In this document: in pieces, positions 9,758-19,124 of the stretch | Position numbering within the stretch: the first letter of the stretch is position 1 | Layout: every line of letters begins with the position of its first letter | DNA from: Sphacelaria rigidula | Lineage: Eukaryota > Phaeophyceae > Sphacelariales | Direction of reading: 5' to 3' | Assembly: GCA_964200075.2 (NCBI GenBank) | Contig: CAXNAA020000145.1 | Span: 1 to 26,250 of the forward strand | Length of the DNA stretch: 26,250 nucleotides | Program-made: the position numbers and the translations under genes | The notes under the pieces: model-generated | The model's input: the letters and a program-made list of their open reading frames with translations, nothing else | The model's database searches: none | What the model was told of the DNA's origin: nothing

Positions 9758-10356
9758 CTTCCTCTGTGCCATAAGTAAAGGTCCTTATGGGCGTTGAATC
9801 GTTTGGATATTTCAACGTCGACGATCATCCTATGGTTCGGTTCGTTAGAGAGGCAAGGCGCTGACGAACCTGACGAAGAAAACCCCCCGAAAAAAAACAC
9901 TTGTTTCGATCTCTGAAGTTATGTCGAATTATACCCCATTTTGATCCTTTTTGATCAATTTATACCCCCATCATTGACCGGTTTTGGACGTTTTCACGTC
10001 GAGCACTATCAGTTACATGCTAACAAAATGTTTGATGGGGCGTGCGTAGGCACGGAAAAGTCCGAAATTAATGGCGGTTTCGCGATTTTCACTTCATCTG
10101 GCCCATTTTTCGTGATTTTCCGTGTTCCCGGGTCTCTCATGCTTTCCTGAGAAAACGAGCGGAAAATGGCCGTTTTTGGACTGACCTATTTTTTCTCGAC
10201 CGCGCGGCTGCATCGGTCAAGCACCCACGTTGTAGAAATGATGTTGGTTTTAGCTAAAAAAACGCCGACGAATGCATTAAAAAGGTCGAAATTCAAATAT
10301 CACACCGTTAAGGGCCCGTGCAATCATAAGGACCTTTATTTATGGCACAGAGGAAG
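9758..10356. mobile_element. 599-bp TIR element with TA target sites
   Basis: The 32-bp ends at 9758-9789 and 10325-10356 are inverted copies with one mismatch, starting CTTCCTCTGTGCCATAA. TA flanks both sides (9756-9757 and 10357-10358), as expected for a Tc1/mariner-type insertion. No transposase frame is present, so it would be non-autonomous. Confidence 0.75.
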
Positions 10357-10507
10357 TATCACTGAACTTTGGGACATGAATCCAAAAACGAAGCGGTGAG
10401 ACAGTAGTGCAGCATACATAGCGTGCCGCGTGTATCACCCAAGCGCCAGGAACTACTAATATAGTAGCACAGCAACTCGGTAACGTTTTTGAGTATGACT
10501 TCATCAC

Positions 10508-10671
10508 ACCTTGGACAATATACGGTGAATGGTTGCAATAGACAAGAAACGTACCGCATAAAGTATAGGCCTATTGCGGCTATTGTCGGCCGGCAATAGT
10601 TGCAATAGGCCTTTACTTTATGCAGTACACATCTCGTCTATTGAATCTATTGACCATATATTGTCCAGGGT
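10508..10671. repeat. Near-perfect palindromic element
   Basis: The two arms mirror each other around CGGCCG at 10587-10592, sharing TTGGACAATAT, CAATAGAC, GCATAAAGTA and GGCCTATTGC in inverted order. Related sequence lies at 7086-7180 (half) and 23205-23345. The arms would form a hairpin of about 80 bp. Confidence 0.7.
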
Positions 10672-11183
10672 GTGGACTTCATCAGCCAGGAAAAAGAATA
10701 GAAATCTCGACTCGCTTCGGTATCACGTTCACCAGCCATCACTGAATGCCTAACACACAACAACGCTATGAAACGCAGTTTTTCTCCAGATTTCAGATCC
10801 GCTTAACCAACAACTATCCGTGCCCAGTCTCCCTCTGAATATTTTTTCAATATCTTGTCTGCGATATTCGTGTCTACGACTATGTGTGTGCGCTGTGCGG
10901 TCATGTACTCGCCCCTGTAACAGCGTCTCCACGGTCATTGTAGTACGCCAATACTTCAGAGATATTCACTTGAGTACGACACGCGTGTACACACAACACT
11001 TGGGAGTATGACACATATGTCAGGTGGAATACTTGGTTCAACTGGTTACTAAACCGATCAGTTAAACGGGCAGCCAGTTCACAACTCTAGCAAAAGAATG
11101 TTTGAAAGTTGTGTTTTGGTAAGATAACCTCGCTGACACCCAAGTTGAGCTGAGTACAAGTAACTTGTTTCCAAAACTGGCTT

Positions 11184-11290
11184 TAACCCTTAGACCGCGA
11201 GGGTAGTCCATATCTGGACCATGCATATTTGCTTTCAAATGAAATTGATGCCGATCCAACAGATGACCCACTCTCGCCGTCTAGGGGTTA
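11184..11290. mobile_element. TTAA-flanked MITE, copy P2
   Basis: The left end is TTAACCCTTAGACCGCGAG. The right end CTCGCCGTCTAGGGGTTAG is its inverted match with a few changes. The internal CAACAGATGACCCA block is shared with the other P copies. Confidence 0.75.
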
Positions 11291-11629
11291 GATCCTTTGA
11301 CCGTCAGCCCGGGGCGTCTGTTGAATATGGCACCAAACTTTCATGGAAAATTAATTAATGACCCAGGTGCCCTTACCCTCACGATGAAGGGGTTAGTCAC
11401 CACACATACAAACAGCCGTGAATCGGGAAGGAAACACAATATTTTGGTGGAACGTTGTTCGCGACGTACCCGGGATAGGATCAGGCTCGTCTGAACGATC
11501 CAAGGGCAACTTGAGATATGTTTCTGCGCATACCCCGACACACGTCTTCATTCCTGATCCCATCAAGCAGTACCAGAGTAGCGCAGAAATTATATACGCA
11601 TCCGGGTGCACGGAATTTTCGGGGTCCTA

Positions 11630-11960
11630 AATTTTGATATATCTACCCTGATATGTCCGGGATATATATCGCCGAGGATTGCGCGATATTTCTATTCCAT
11701 CTTGAATCTCACATCCCGCGAAATATCGTGTATATCTCACGATGAATCGGGCAACACGTGAGATCGCACGATATGCCCCGCGATACATCGTGCATATTTA
11801 CATGTACCATACGGTATATCGCGAAATGGGAGGGGTCCGTTTGTGTACCTCCAGGTGTGAAAAACCATGTTAGTTCTGGATTATTGACATTCAGTGGAAG
11901 TCTGGAGGCGAATATCCCGAAATCGTATCCGATATCGTGCGACATCACGCGATACGTTTT
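11630..11960. other. CGATAT-rich patch
   Basis: Many short CGATAT, ATATCG, GCGAAATATCGTG and CGCGATA motifs crowd this stretch, several of them palindromic (CGCGATAT/ATATCGCG types). No fixed period is evident. It could be an eroded satellite or a cluster of binding sites. Confidence 0.4.
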
Positions 11961-12259
11961 TTTTCCAGCAGATATGGGCTATCGTAACTCGTCTATTTTG
12001 TTTTGTCTTGACACGTACCACTATTAATGATGGAAATGTCCATACACACTCTTGGATCATGACGAAAAGCAGGTTTTCATGCCGTGTCTGTGGTGCAGTT
12101 ACGCATGTGTGTTCATGGTTTGCATCACGCACATCACCCCTCCCCCAACTCTCTGTCTCTCTATGTGAATATAAATCCAGTGTGTGCATGTACGAAGTGT
12201 GTAATACGACCTTATCTCGATCCGATTCCGAATCCTCCATGAACACGTTACTGATGCAG

Positions 12260-12397
12260 GTGGCTCTCAATACTCGCAGCAACAGGTCGGAAGGGTCGAG
12301 TAAGATATCTGGGGACATCAGCAGCTCCCGGTCGGACAGGCGCAGACGAGTCGCGCAGGAGCTGCTGAACGATCCGGTTATGTCCAAAATGCCTGAG
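12260..12397 (+). CDS. Candidate exon 6 of the large plus-strand gene
   Basis: The acceptor is CTGATGCAG and the donor CCTGAG|GTTCGT. Forty-six codons, phase 0 at both ends, encode VALNTRSNRSEGSSKISGD, a short basic cluster (RSDRRRR) and then a helix, VAQELLNDPVMSKMPE. The segment joins the polar N-terminal region to the helical C-terminal region. The frame stays open beyond the donor to a stop at 12541, but that part loses coding character after GCGCC. No family recognised. Confidence 0.72.
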
Positions 12398-12779
12398 GTT
12401 CGTTTCATGGGTTGCGCCTTCTGGTTGTTCCAGATAGTACAGGGTAGCTCACCGAGATTGTTTTTTTCCAAATCGAAAAAGGGGGGAGAAAATGACGGGA
12501 TTGCAAATCTCTACAAGTTGACCAAGAACCAAGAAGTATGAGAGAGAAGAGACCAGTCAAGCTCATGAACACATTGTATTATCGCCGTTTGGTAACACCT
12601 GTAACGCGGTTGTTGCTGGACCGCCACACGACGGCCTCTTGACCCACACATGTTCACCCTATCCCTTCACTTCCTTCCCTCCCCGTCATGATGGTGATCG
12701 AGCTTGATTATGTTGTGCGGGGTGGGAGAACTTCGATTCCGCGCAAAGGGGATGATCGCACCACGTAGTGTTCATTTGG

Positions 12780-13080
12780 TGAGACACCTTTGAGACGGTG
12801 TGTAACCCGTGACTGTCTGTGGAAGTGGCGTTACCAGAAGCATCACCACTTCCAGGGTTTTCGCTGCACCAGGCTCACAATCAATTACCAAGCGCGAAGC
12901 GCCGTCATGTGTTCGGCGAGTCGCATGAAGGATGAGCTGCGTCCTGCTAAGATTGCCCGGCCCGAAGCGTGCCGATTGCATTTGGATGACAGCCTTCAAT
13001 GAATTGCTTCATTTTCTGGTATGATCAGTTCCAGCGAGAGCCAAGGCTTCCACACAGCCTCATGGGTGCCCCGCTATGGG
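12780..13080 (+). repeat. Dispersed repeat R, copy C, with inverted ends
   Basis: This is the fullest copy. GGAAGTGGCGTTACCAGAAG near 12831 is matched in reverse by sequence near 13013-13040 (TCTGGTATGATCAGTTCC), so the repeat looks like a MITE with imperfect terminal inverted repeats. The minus strand again encodes LHATRRTHDGASRLVI. Confidence 0.75.
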
Positions 13081-13669
13081 AGGACGGGGGGGAAGGGGGT
13101 GATGCATAGTCTGCAGTTGAAATTTATAGCACCCCTTGCCCAATGGGCTGTGCCATAAATGGGAATGGAAGGAAATATATGAAATGAGACCCATATAAAT
13201 CTGAAGCGGAAGTAGCGAAGAACGTGTATAGAGTATTCGAAGCAGGAGGTGAATGTATGAATGGAATGTGTATGTATGAAACGGAACCTATGTATGCGTG
13301 AAGCGGAACGTAGGTACGTGTGAAACGGAACGTACATCTGAAACGGGACATGCACCACACAACGACGGGTCTCGTGGTAACGTGGGAGGAGCAGTATGTT
13401 TGCAAAGCAGAACGTGCATCTGAAGCGGAAATATACGCATGAAAGAAACGGACTTTCATGACGCCAAACGAAAGTCGTGCACATTGGTGTGAAACAGATG
13501 ACAGCGCATTCGATCGACAAGAAACAATATACGTCTGATCGAGAGCAAACAAAACATACCTGTAGAGGAGACATCGGTCGAAACATGCGGTAGATGAGAT
13601 GCATACGGATCAATCGAGCCGGCGGGTCATGGTTTCAGTCCAAGCGGAACGTTCACACCCCCCTCCTTG

Positions 13670-13694
13670 TATCTCTCTCTCTCTCTCTCTCTCT
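13670..13694. repeat. (CT)n microsatellite
   Basis: About twelve CT units lie 32 nt upstream of exon 7. Confidence 0.9.
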
Positions 13695-13725
13695 GTCGTT
13701 GACTCTATTTCACACTCATGTGTAG

Positions 13726-13866
13726 TTGTCGGACTTGCTAAGGACGGAGGAAAGGGTGATATCGCCGTTGGTCACCATTCTGGGAAGGGATGAGGCCTCC
13801 CGAGGAGCTTTGCTGGTCAACATCCAACGGCTCGTGCGTCGATCAAAAGAGATGGCTAAGCTGACG
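13726..13866 (+). CDS. Candidate exon 7 of the large plus-strand gene (helical)
   Basis: The exon starts after TCATGTGTAG and ends at CTGACG|GTAGGT, a good donor. Its 47 codons are in phase 0 at both ends. The residues LSDLLRTEERVISPLVTIL and GALLVNIQRLVRRSKEMAKL make two clear amphipathic helices joined by GRDEASR. This helix-turn-helix spacing would fit an alpha-solenoid (ARM or HEAT-like) fold, but I see no diagnostic motif. It is among the best exons in the window, since frame, splice sites and composition all agree. Confidence 0.8.
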
Positions 13867-13955
13867 GTAGGTTGTGTACTGTGTTGTGTTGTGCTGTGCT
13901 GCACAGGCCGCTGCAGATTTCCCCCCACACGTTTCTGGTGGCAGCATTCATAACC

Positions 13956-14039
13956 CTCGCATACGGATATTCATGATCCTCACATGCGGATATTTGTGGC
14001 ACTCGCATAAGGACATTCGTGACACTCGCATACGGATCT
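13956..14039. repeat. 23-bp tandem repeat, about 3.6 units
   Basis: Units start at 13956, 13979, 14002 and 14025, each beginning CTCGCATACGGATATTC or a close variant. Confidence 0.8.
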
Positions 14040-14270
14040 ATATAGGAGTCACAGCCCCAAGCGTGTACGCAGTTGTGAGCGGAAATTATGCAGACTTCGG
14101 CCCTCCCTTCCCTTCTCATCACTTTTTCAATTTGTCATGGTCCCACGGTGAAGCGTTTTCGGAGTTCTTACTCTTCAAATGAGGAGGACCCTCACGAAAG
14201 AACCAACGTGCAAAGTGGGACACTGACTGGCCTATATATGTGCAGGTCAAAAGCGATAGTTGATTGACTA

Positions 14271-14331
<61 letters not shown>
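14271..14331. repeat. (TTG)n microsatellite
   Basis: About twenty TTG units form a perfect tract, followed by a short (TTGCTA)n-like tail to 14364. Confidence 0.95.
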
Positions 14332-14567
14332 GCTGTTGTTTGTTGCTATTGCTATTGCTATTGCTCTTCTTTTAGTTATCGTCATTGTTACTGTTGCCCG
14401 TCAGCCACAACTTTTTTCATTGTTGAATCTAAAAACGCATACCTTTTTTTTTAACTTCACGTTGACTTTCGTTCAATGTTTCATGTACTGTTCACCTCTC
14501 TTGTTTTGACATTGTGTACTCTATCGTCTATCAAGTAGACACAGCATGGACGACTTCTCTCCTCGAG

Positions 14568-14636
14568 AACTGCACCCCCTGTCGATTGGACAAGAGTCTC
14601 GCACGTGCCCTGCGATTGGTCCACGTCCTTTCAAGA
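14568..14636 (+). CDS. Candidate small exon 8 of the large plus-strand gene
   Basis: Sixty-nine nt between TTCTCTCCTCGAG and AGA|GTAGAT, in phase 0 at both ends, encode NCTPCRLDKSLARALRLVHV then LSR, a cationic amphipathic helix. The frame is open for longer (14514-14768), and its downstream part, rich in Leu and Ser, could also belong if a later donor is used. A small exon with a purine before the acceptor AG is weaker evidence than its neighbours have. Leaving it out would not break the frame between exons 7 and 9. Confidence 0.45.
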
Positions 14637-15096
14637 GTAGATGTGATGTTATTGTTATTGTCACTTACTGAGGGGTCAAGTTCTGGTGGACTCATGAGCT
14701 TAGTGCTAAGTTCGCTCAGGATATTTCTGCAATTTTCATGTTTTCGCTACCTTAACTCCGCGTTGTGACATGCAAAGAAAGCAAGGTTGTGTTACGTAGG
14801 ATATGCCGGCTTAAGTTACCAATAGGGTATATATTTACACACACAGAGAAGTATGGAAGAGGTATGTAGTCGGCAAATGCCCTTTACGGACCATGCGGAT
14901 GTGTTCGGAATAGGTCCCGATACCCTATGGAACCGTGTCGGGACGTTCGGTAAACATTCCGGTATGGTTTAGTATACGAAAAAAAATGCTCACTTGCGGG
15001 TATACCCATACCGATACATAACCTCGCGAAAAAAAGTGTTTGATTGTCTTCCTCATCTCCTCCCACCGCATTTATATGTGCGTGTGTGTGTGACAG
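14637..15096. other. Intron 8 (460 nt)
   Basis: A GTATACC/GGTATA-type AT-rich stretch lies at 14890-15020 and a TGTGTGTG run lies just before the acceptor. I see no gene or repeat copy. Confidence 0.4.
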
Positions 15097-15252
15097 GAGG
15101 ATGTATGCAAAGCGTCTCCGGTGGGCAATTCAAAGCGGGCAAAGGTATATTTCGACACTCTGTACAAAGGATTGTGCGGGAGTCACGTGGCTGCAGCCGT
15201 CATTGCTCGAGGGGGGATCGTAGCGGACAGCAAAGATGGCTGGTTGAGAAAG
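15097..15252 (+). CDS. Candidate exon 9 of the large plus-strand gene
   Basis: The exon follows GTGTGTGTGACAG and ends TTGAGAAAG|GTGACT. Fifty-two codons in phase 0 at both ends encode EDVCKASPVGNSKRAKVYFD, TLYKGLCGSH and VAAAVIARGGIVADSKDGW. The alternation of a basic helix, a small-residue hydrophobic helix and a GG turn again fits an alpha-helical repeat protein. The frame runs on to a stop at 15274-15276, but serine-only sequence after the donor suggests intron. The exon is well supported by codon content and matching phases. Confidence 0.78.
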
Positions 15253-15298
15253 GTGACTTCTTCTTCGTCTGGTAGTTCCTCCTAGGCCGCTCCTAATA

Positions 15299-15750
15299 CA
15301 GACAAGAATAAAAATCTGGAGAAGTGCTTTTTTCGGAGCTTCTACTTCGTTTCACGCCCTAAAAGAGAGCTAGGCGGAGTTTGATGCCTTGGCATCACTT
15401 GGTCTACTAGTTGAGGTGATCCCAGGACATCTTACCGTTTTCCGGTGGCCGCAGTTTTTATTTTGGCCAAACAAGATTTTTTGTCCAAGAACGGCCAAGT
15501 CCGGAGAAAAATGGCGATTTGTTCTTGATCTGACCGTTCTTGACCGTTCTTGACCGTCCTTGGACAAAAATTCTTGCTTGGCTAAAATAAAAACCGCGAC
15601 CACCGGAAGACGGGAACATGTTCTGGAACCGACTCAACCAGTAGGGCGAGACATTCCAAGGTGTCAAATTCCGCCTAGCTCTCTTCTAGGGTGTAAAACG
15701 ACGGTAGAAGCACCAAAAAGGCACCTTCCCATATTTGTTTTCTTGTTTGG
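15299..15750. mobile_element. Foldback element F2
   Basis: The arms at about 15299-15495 and 15550-15750 are inverted copies, with GGTGGCCGCAGTTTTTATTT and AATAAAAACCGCGACCACC as mirrored blocks. The centre carries three GACCGTTCTT-like units. It has the same family, arm order and ends (AGACAAGA) as F1 at 6112, but without the GC-rich cargo. Confidence 0.8.
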
Positions 15751-16344
15751 TAAGAGGAGCGGCTTCACCCGTGCCTGCCTGGTTCATGTTCTTCTATGTT
15801 CGTGTTGTGGTCTATGTGCCATGAGTTGTTGCGCGCTTCGTTGAAAAATCATGGAAGTCGCTGATGCATTCTTGAAACGGGGGGCATCTTTTTGTGTACT
15901 TCGTTCGAAAGGTTTGTGTTCTATGAAATGTGTCATTTCCCGACTTTTCCGGGTGGTGATGAAGGGACGGTTGAGAAGGAGTGCTAATGTTATTTTCCAG
16001 TCAGTCAGGTGCTTCTCGTGCCATGTTTTTTCAGAGGATTTTTTGTGTAGGTGAACACGTGAAAATGGTGGGTAGTGGTTCTTGTCATCCTTCATTTGTT
16101 TTTTCTTCTGTTTTTCTCGGTGTTCATTCGCTCGCCTTTCTCGTCTGACGTCGTAAGACATATCCATCTTTCCCCCAGTACAGTGCATGCCTGCGCGTTG
16201 GTATACTCGTAGCTAATTTGATCAGTACTCCTCCCGCGCCGCGTTCACCCGCGTCAAATTCTGTATTTTTTTGCAACCCACATCTTCACGTGTTCAACCG
16301 TGGACATCATATGCTCCCTAGAAAGAAAGAAGAAAAGTGTTCAT

Positions 16345-16420
16345 GTTGGGGTTCAAACCCTCAAATCCGCGGCAGTCGATCTTAACGTGGTACCAATTAG
16401 ATCACCCGGGCGCGGCGCCT
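16345..16420 (-). other. tRNA-like sequence with neighbouring partial copy
   Basis: On the minus strand GCGCCCGGGTGATCTAATTG forms an A-box-like head and GAGGGTTTGAACCCC a T-arm with B-box-like TTTGAAC. The 5' half recurs at 16455-16500 (reading GGCAATCCAATTGGTGCACG). Both copies are followed by CATACA/TATATA tails. This looks like a tandem pair of tRNA-derived SINE heads, the second truncated, rather than a working tRNA. Confidence 0.45.
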
Positions 16421-16708
16421 TATGTACATACAAACATATATACACATTTTTGGAAGTCGATCTTCACGTGCACCAATTGGATTGCCGGGGCGCCGCGCCT
16501 CATGTACACGTGTATATCTTCATGAACACATGATTTGTTTTCGTTTTTTTTTTTTTCACTTGGATTCGGTGCACGGTATATGGGCATCGTGCATGTCCTC
16601 GAGTTTGTTTTACCCTCGAACGCTCGCCGTTTTACGCTTTCGCTTTGCTTTGCTTTGCTCTGCTTTTTGCCGTCTGATGTCCTTTGTGTCATGCTCCGTT
16701 GAGGGCAG

Positions 16709-16828
16709 GCAACTGCGCTACTGAGAATCATCGCTACGGTGTGTCCTATAGTCAAGAGAGGGGTAGGGCTGCTCGGAAGGGCGTTGCAACTGGCTGATCG
16801 TGGTCACATGGCGGACTATTTGGAGGAG
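16709..16828 (+). CDS. Candidate exon 10 of the large plus-strand gene (helical)
   Basis: Between TTGAGGGCAG and GAGGAG|GTAGTT lie 40 codons in phase 0 at both ends: ATALLRIIATVCPIVKRG, then VGLLGRALQLADRGHMADYL and EE. Two strongly amphipathic helices separated by a KRG turn repeat the pattern of exons 7 and 9. The exon has excellent coding character and ends right before a 5.0-kb intron, the longest here, which carries most of the mobile elements and an antisense gene candidate. Family unknown. Confidence 0.8.
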
Positions 16829-16865
16829 GTAGTTATATATACAAATTCATTCAAGTGGTACAGAT

Positions 16866-16967
16866 GAACCTTTGACCGCAAGGGTAGCTTATGTGGCAAA
16901 ACAGTAATTATTAAAGATAAATTGATGCTGACTCAACAAATGACCTGTGCTCGCCATCAAAGGGTTA
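16866..16967. mobile_element. TTAA-flanked MITE, copy P3 (eroded)
   Basis: The left end ACCTTTGACCGCAAGGGTAG and right end GCCATCAAAGGGTTAA are diverged versions of the P ends. The internal ACTCAACAAATGACC block is conserved. Confidence 0.65.
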
Positions 16968-17072
16968 ACCCTTAGACTGCGAGGGTAGTCCATCTGGATC
17001 ATGCATGGTTTTTCAGGTGAGTTACATGCCTATTCAACGGATGACCTACTCTGTCGCTGTCGAAGGGTGTAA
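16964..17072. mobile_element. TTAA-flanked MITE, copy P4, abutting P3
   Basis: It starts TTAACCCTTAGACTGCGAG, sharing the TTAA with the end of P3, and runs to CGAAGGGTGTAA. The internal GATGACCTACTCT block matches P2. Confidence 0.7.
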
Positions 17073-17747
17073 GACACCATTCGGTTCACCGGCTGGAAGC
17101 GACAGTTACTAAACTGCCACGCCAAACCGCAACTAATTTATCGTCTCTGCACCCTTTCAACAACTATGTTTTGGTTTTGGTTTTTGATGTTTTATCTCAC
17201 CGCGTTTTCTTTGGATATTCTATTACGCATCGTGTGCACATATTATTTACCAGCTGGGCCAGCAGTGAATCCCGCATTTGCATGTCACACCATAACTTAT
17301 GAAGTTCACCAAATCACCCCTACTTGAGTATATTGCTGTGACCTGCAGACCAACGTGGTAACGCACGGGACCGCCGCTGAATGAAGAACATGTAAAAAAT
17401 ATACTGCATCGTGTATCACGTAACCGACAGAACAAAAGAATGGAATCCGTGGGAGTCGAACTCCTGTCCTCCTTAACTGGAGTCAACTGCATCACTTGGA
17501 CTGAAGGAGCGCAGCCGTGCCCTACGAAAAGTCGGATGCTGCGCCAAATTTATGGAATTTTTGGCCGAATTTGTACCAGGATCTTCTCCACACAAGGACG
17601 CACAACTACACGAGGGATGCCCCCGTATTTATTTATTTTCACGGAGGTACAGCATTTTTCTAGTTTTTGCAGAAGCTTCAAATCGCTCTAACTTTTTTTT
17701 TTTCTCCTTGGCATTCCCGGAAAGGTTGTGCTCAGTAATGATAACAA

Positions 17748-18021
17748 GGGCAATAGCCTAGAAAAGGTATACATTCTCGTATTTTGCCGAAGAAAGGTAC
17801 GAAAAATGACCAGAAGCGCGAAAAAAAGCAAAACACACAATCTACACCGATTCCGCTCCGAAGTTTTCACGCACAGCAATAAGGAGGCTCCTCAGTACCC
17901 GGGCCTCGAAACAATCCCGAAAAAAGCATGTTACTCGCGAGATGTGGCCATGCGCAGAAGGACGTCTCGCCTCCAGAAACCACGTGCCATTTCTAGGCCA
18001 CATTTCAGCCAGGTATACCTG
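17748..18021 (+). repeat. 274-bp inverted arm, left
   Basis: This arm matches the reverse complement of 19212-19485 at equal length, roughly 85-90% identical by eye. The outer end is GGGCAAT..CCTAGAAAAGG. The inner end AGGTATACCTG almost mirrors the outer CTAGAAAAGGTATAC, so the arm may itself be a MITE of about 270 bp with its own small inverted ends. Confidence 0.85.
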
Positions 18022-18201
18022 ATCTAGTACTTATTTTTCGTTAGTACCTTATCTGGGCCCCCAGTCGGCCCAGAAAGTACTTGCCCGGGGCCATCGCTTC
18101 CCACACTGCACCTGATGCGACACACTGCGCGCAAGGGAATCTACGCGCCAACTCCAACCATGGCGTCCACACATTCGGCTTTTTTCGCGCCCATTCGCCG
18201 T

Positions 18202-18397
18202 TCACGCACGCCACAACGACCACATGTAACTAACCCTAACGCCACAACCATAAGCCCTTTTGAGGCCGGGCCTCCAGAACGACCGATGAGGCTGGTTAGG
18301 AATGACGTGCCTGGGTCTGCACGAAACATTGGCGTGTCGCTGGAAATCCGCGTATGTAATCGCAGGGTTATGACGAAGACCGAAAGTTTCATCCAAT
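18202..18397 (-). CDS. Nested antisense gene, candidate last exon
   Basis: Read on the minus strand, the exon follows the acceptor CACCTGAAAACAG. Its first base completes the GC left by the exon at 18678-18808, giving Ala. It encodes 64 residues ending in a stop: LDETFGLRHNPAITYADFQR, then a Pro/His/Arg-rich part with HVIPNQPHRSFWRPGLK. If intronic donors at 18240 or 18234 were used, the C-terminus would differ. The plus strand is also open here (18115-18429), which weakens the call. No domain recognised. The phase match over a 280-nt intron is the main support. Confidence 0.5.
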
Positions 18398-18677
18398 CTG
18401 TTTTCAGGTGCAGGGTGCGCATGAGGTAGTGTACATCTGATGTCGCAAGCAGTATGGGTCGCGGTAGAGAGCCTCCAACATGATGCGGCGACCGGCGGGT
18501 CGCCTGCCACTTGTGGCTTTGGATTATACTATTATCCCCATCACCTTGCCACACAGCCCTTTGTGGTCGGGGTGGGCCGCCATGTCCCCCCTTTTGGCAT
18601 GCGGCATTTTCTCTTCGAAGGGTATCAGCGTTTCGGCGCGCATGCATACCACAGTATAGTATAGTACAGTGCAGTAC

Positions 18678-18808
18678 GCCTCTCCGACTGCAGCAGCAGC
18701 TGCCGCTGCATATTCCCTGGCACGTTCTGGGCAATTCTCAGGTACCGAGATCAACTGTCTATATACCGCTTCTTCATCCCCGCCCACTACATACATGTTG
18801 AGTGCATA
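18678..18808 (-). CDS. Nested antisense gene, candidate internal exon
   Basis: On the minus strand, after CCGATGACTTGCAG, the frame encodes YALNMYVVGGDEEAVYRQL, ISVPENCPERAREY and an Ala run ending VGEA, to the donor GAGGC|GTACTG. It covers 131 nt: 43 codons plus two bases, which the exon at 18202-18397 completes. The helical composition, with Glu/Arg pairs and an Ala-rich helix, looks clearly protein-like and better than the plus-strand reading. It lies between the two 274-bp inverted arms. Function unknown. It could be a host gene inside an intron of the other gene, or cargo of a mobile element. Confidence 0.6.
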
Positions 18809-19124
18809 CTGCAAGTCATCGGCAGAAGGATGATCAGAATTTATGACGGTAGCTCCTTTTGTCTTTCCACGGCCGACCTGGGTTTAGTGCCTCGTGAAAA
18901 TGACGACGACATGGTAGCATGTACACTCCTTCCCGTTTTTCTCCGCTCCACCCTTTGTTAGTGTAATTACTACGTCCTAGTATAGAATTGTGACCCAATA
19001 AACACTCCTGAAAAACTCGGGAACGCTATACTAAGTGCAAGTGATACCATAAAATCAAGTTCCGACCGTACTGCACTTGGAAACCTGGGAAGGCTTATGT
19101 GGGCCCGGGATAGGGCTCCCACAC

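Larger units (their letters stand above)
8873..12259. other. Intron 5 (about 3.4 kb)
   Basis: It contains a 39-nt tandem repeat, a GC-rich island, a 599-bp TIR element, a palindromic element, a TTAA MITE and a CGATAT-rich patch. Nothing else was found in 10690-11180 or 11300-11620. Confidence 0.45.
12398..13725. other. Intron 6 (about 1.3 kb)
   Basis: It holds repeat R copy C, an irregular GAAACGGAACGTA-type repeat patch at about 13200-13450 and a (CT)n tract at 13670-13694, which may serve as the pyrimidine tract of the acceptor. Confidence 0.45.
13867..14567. other. Intron 7 (about 0.7 kb)
   Basis: It holds a TGTGTTGTGCTGTGCTGC stretch, a 23-bp tandem repeat and a (TTG)n tract. The (TTG)n gives spurious poly-Val, poly-Leu and poly-Asn frames. 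Confidence 0.45.
15253..16708. other. Intron 9 (about 1.5 kb)
   Basis: It contains foldback element F2 (15299-15750) and two tRNA-like pieces (16345-16420, 16455-16500). A plus frame at 15851-16054 (MEVADAFLKRGASF) is open, but I find no convincing splice sites around it. Confidence 0.45.

Noticed and set aside
13956-14039. CRISPR-like regular repeats
   Set aside because: Direct tandem units without spacers in a eukaryotic context.
14119-14385. Minus-strand frame with a poly-Asn run
   Set aside because: It is a direct product of the (TTG)n microsatellite.
15851-16054. Plus-strand frame MEVADAFLKRGASF...
   Set aside because: No convincing flanking splice sites, and the antisense strand is also open.
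17440-17510. tRNA-like minus-strand fragment with GAGTTCGACTCCC
   Set aside because: Only a weak T-arm-like hairpin is present. No D-arm or matching acceptor could be drawn.
18231-18240. Telomere-like TAACCCTAAC
   Set aside because: A single short match inside a candidate exon, with no array.
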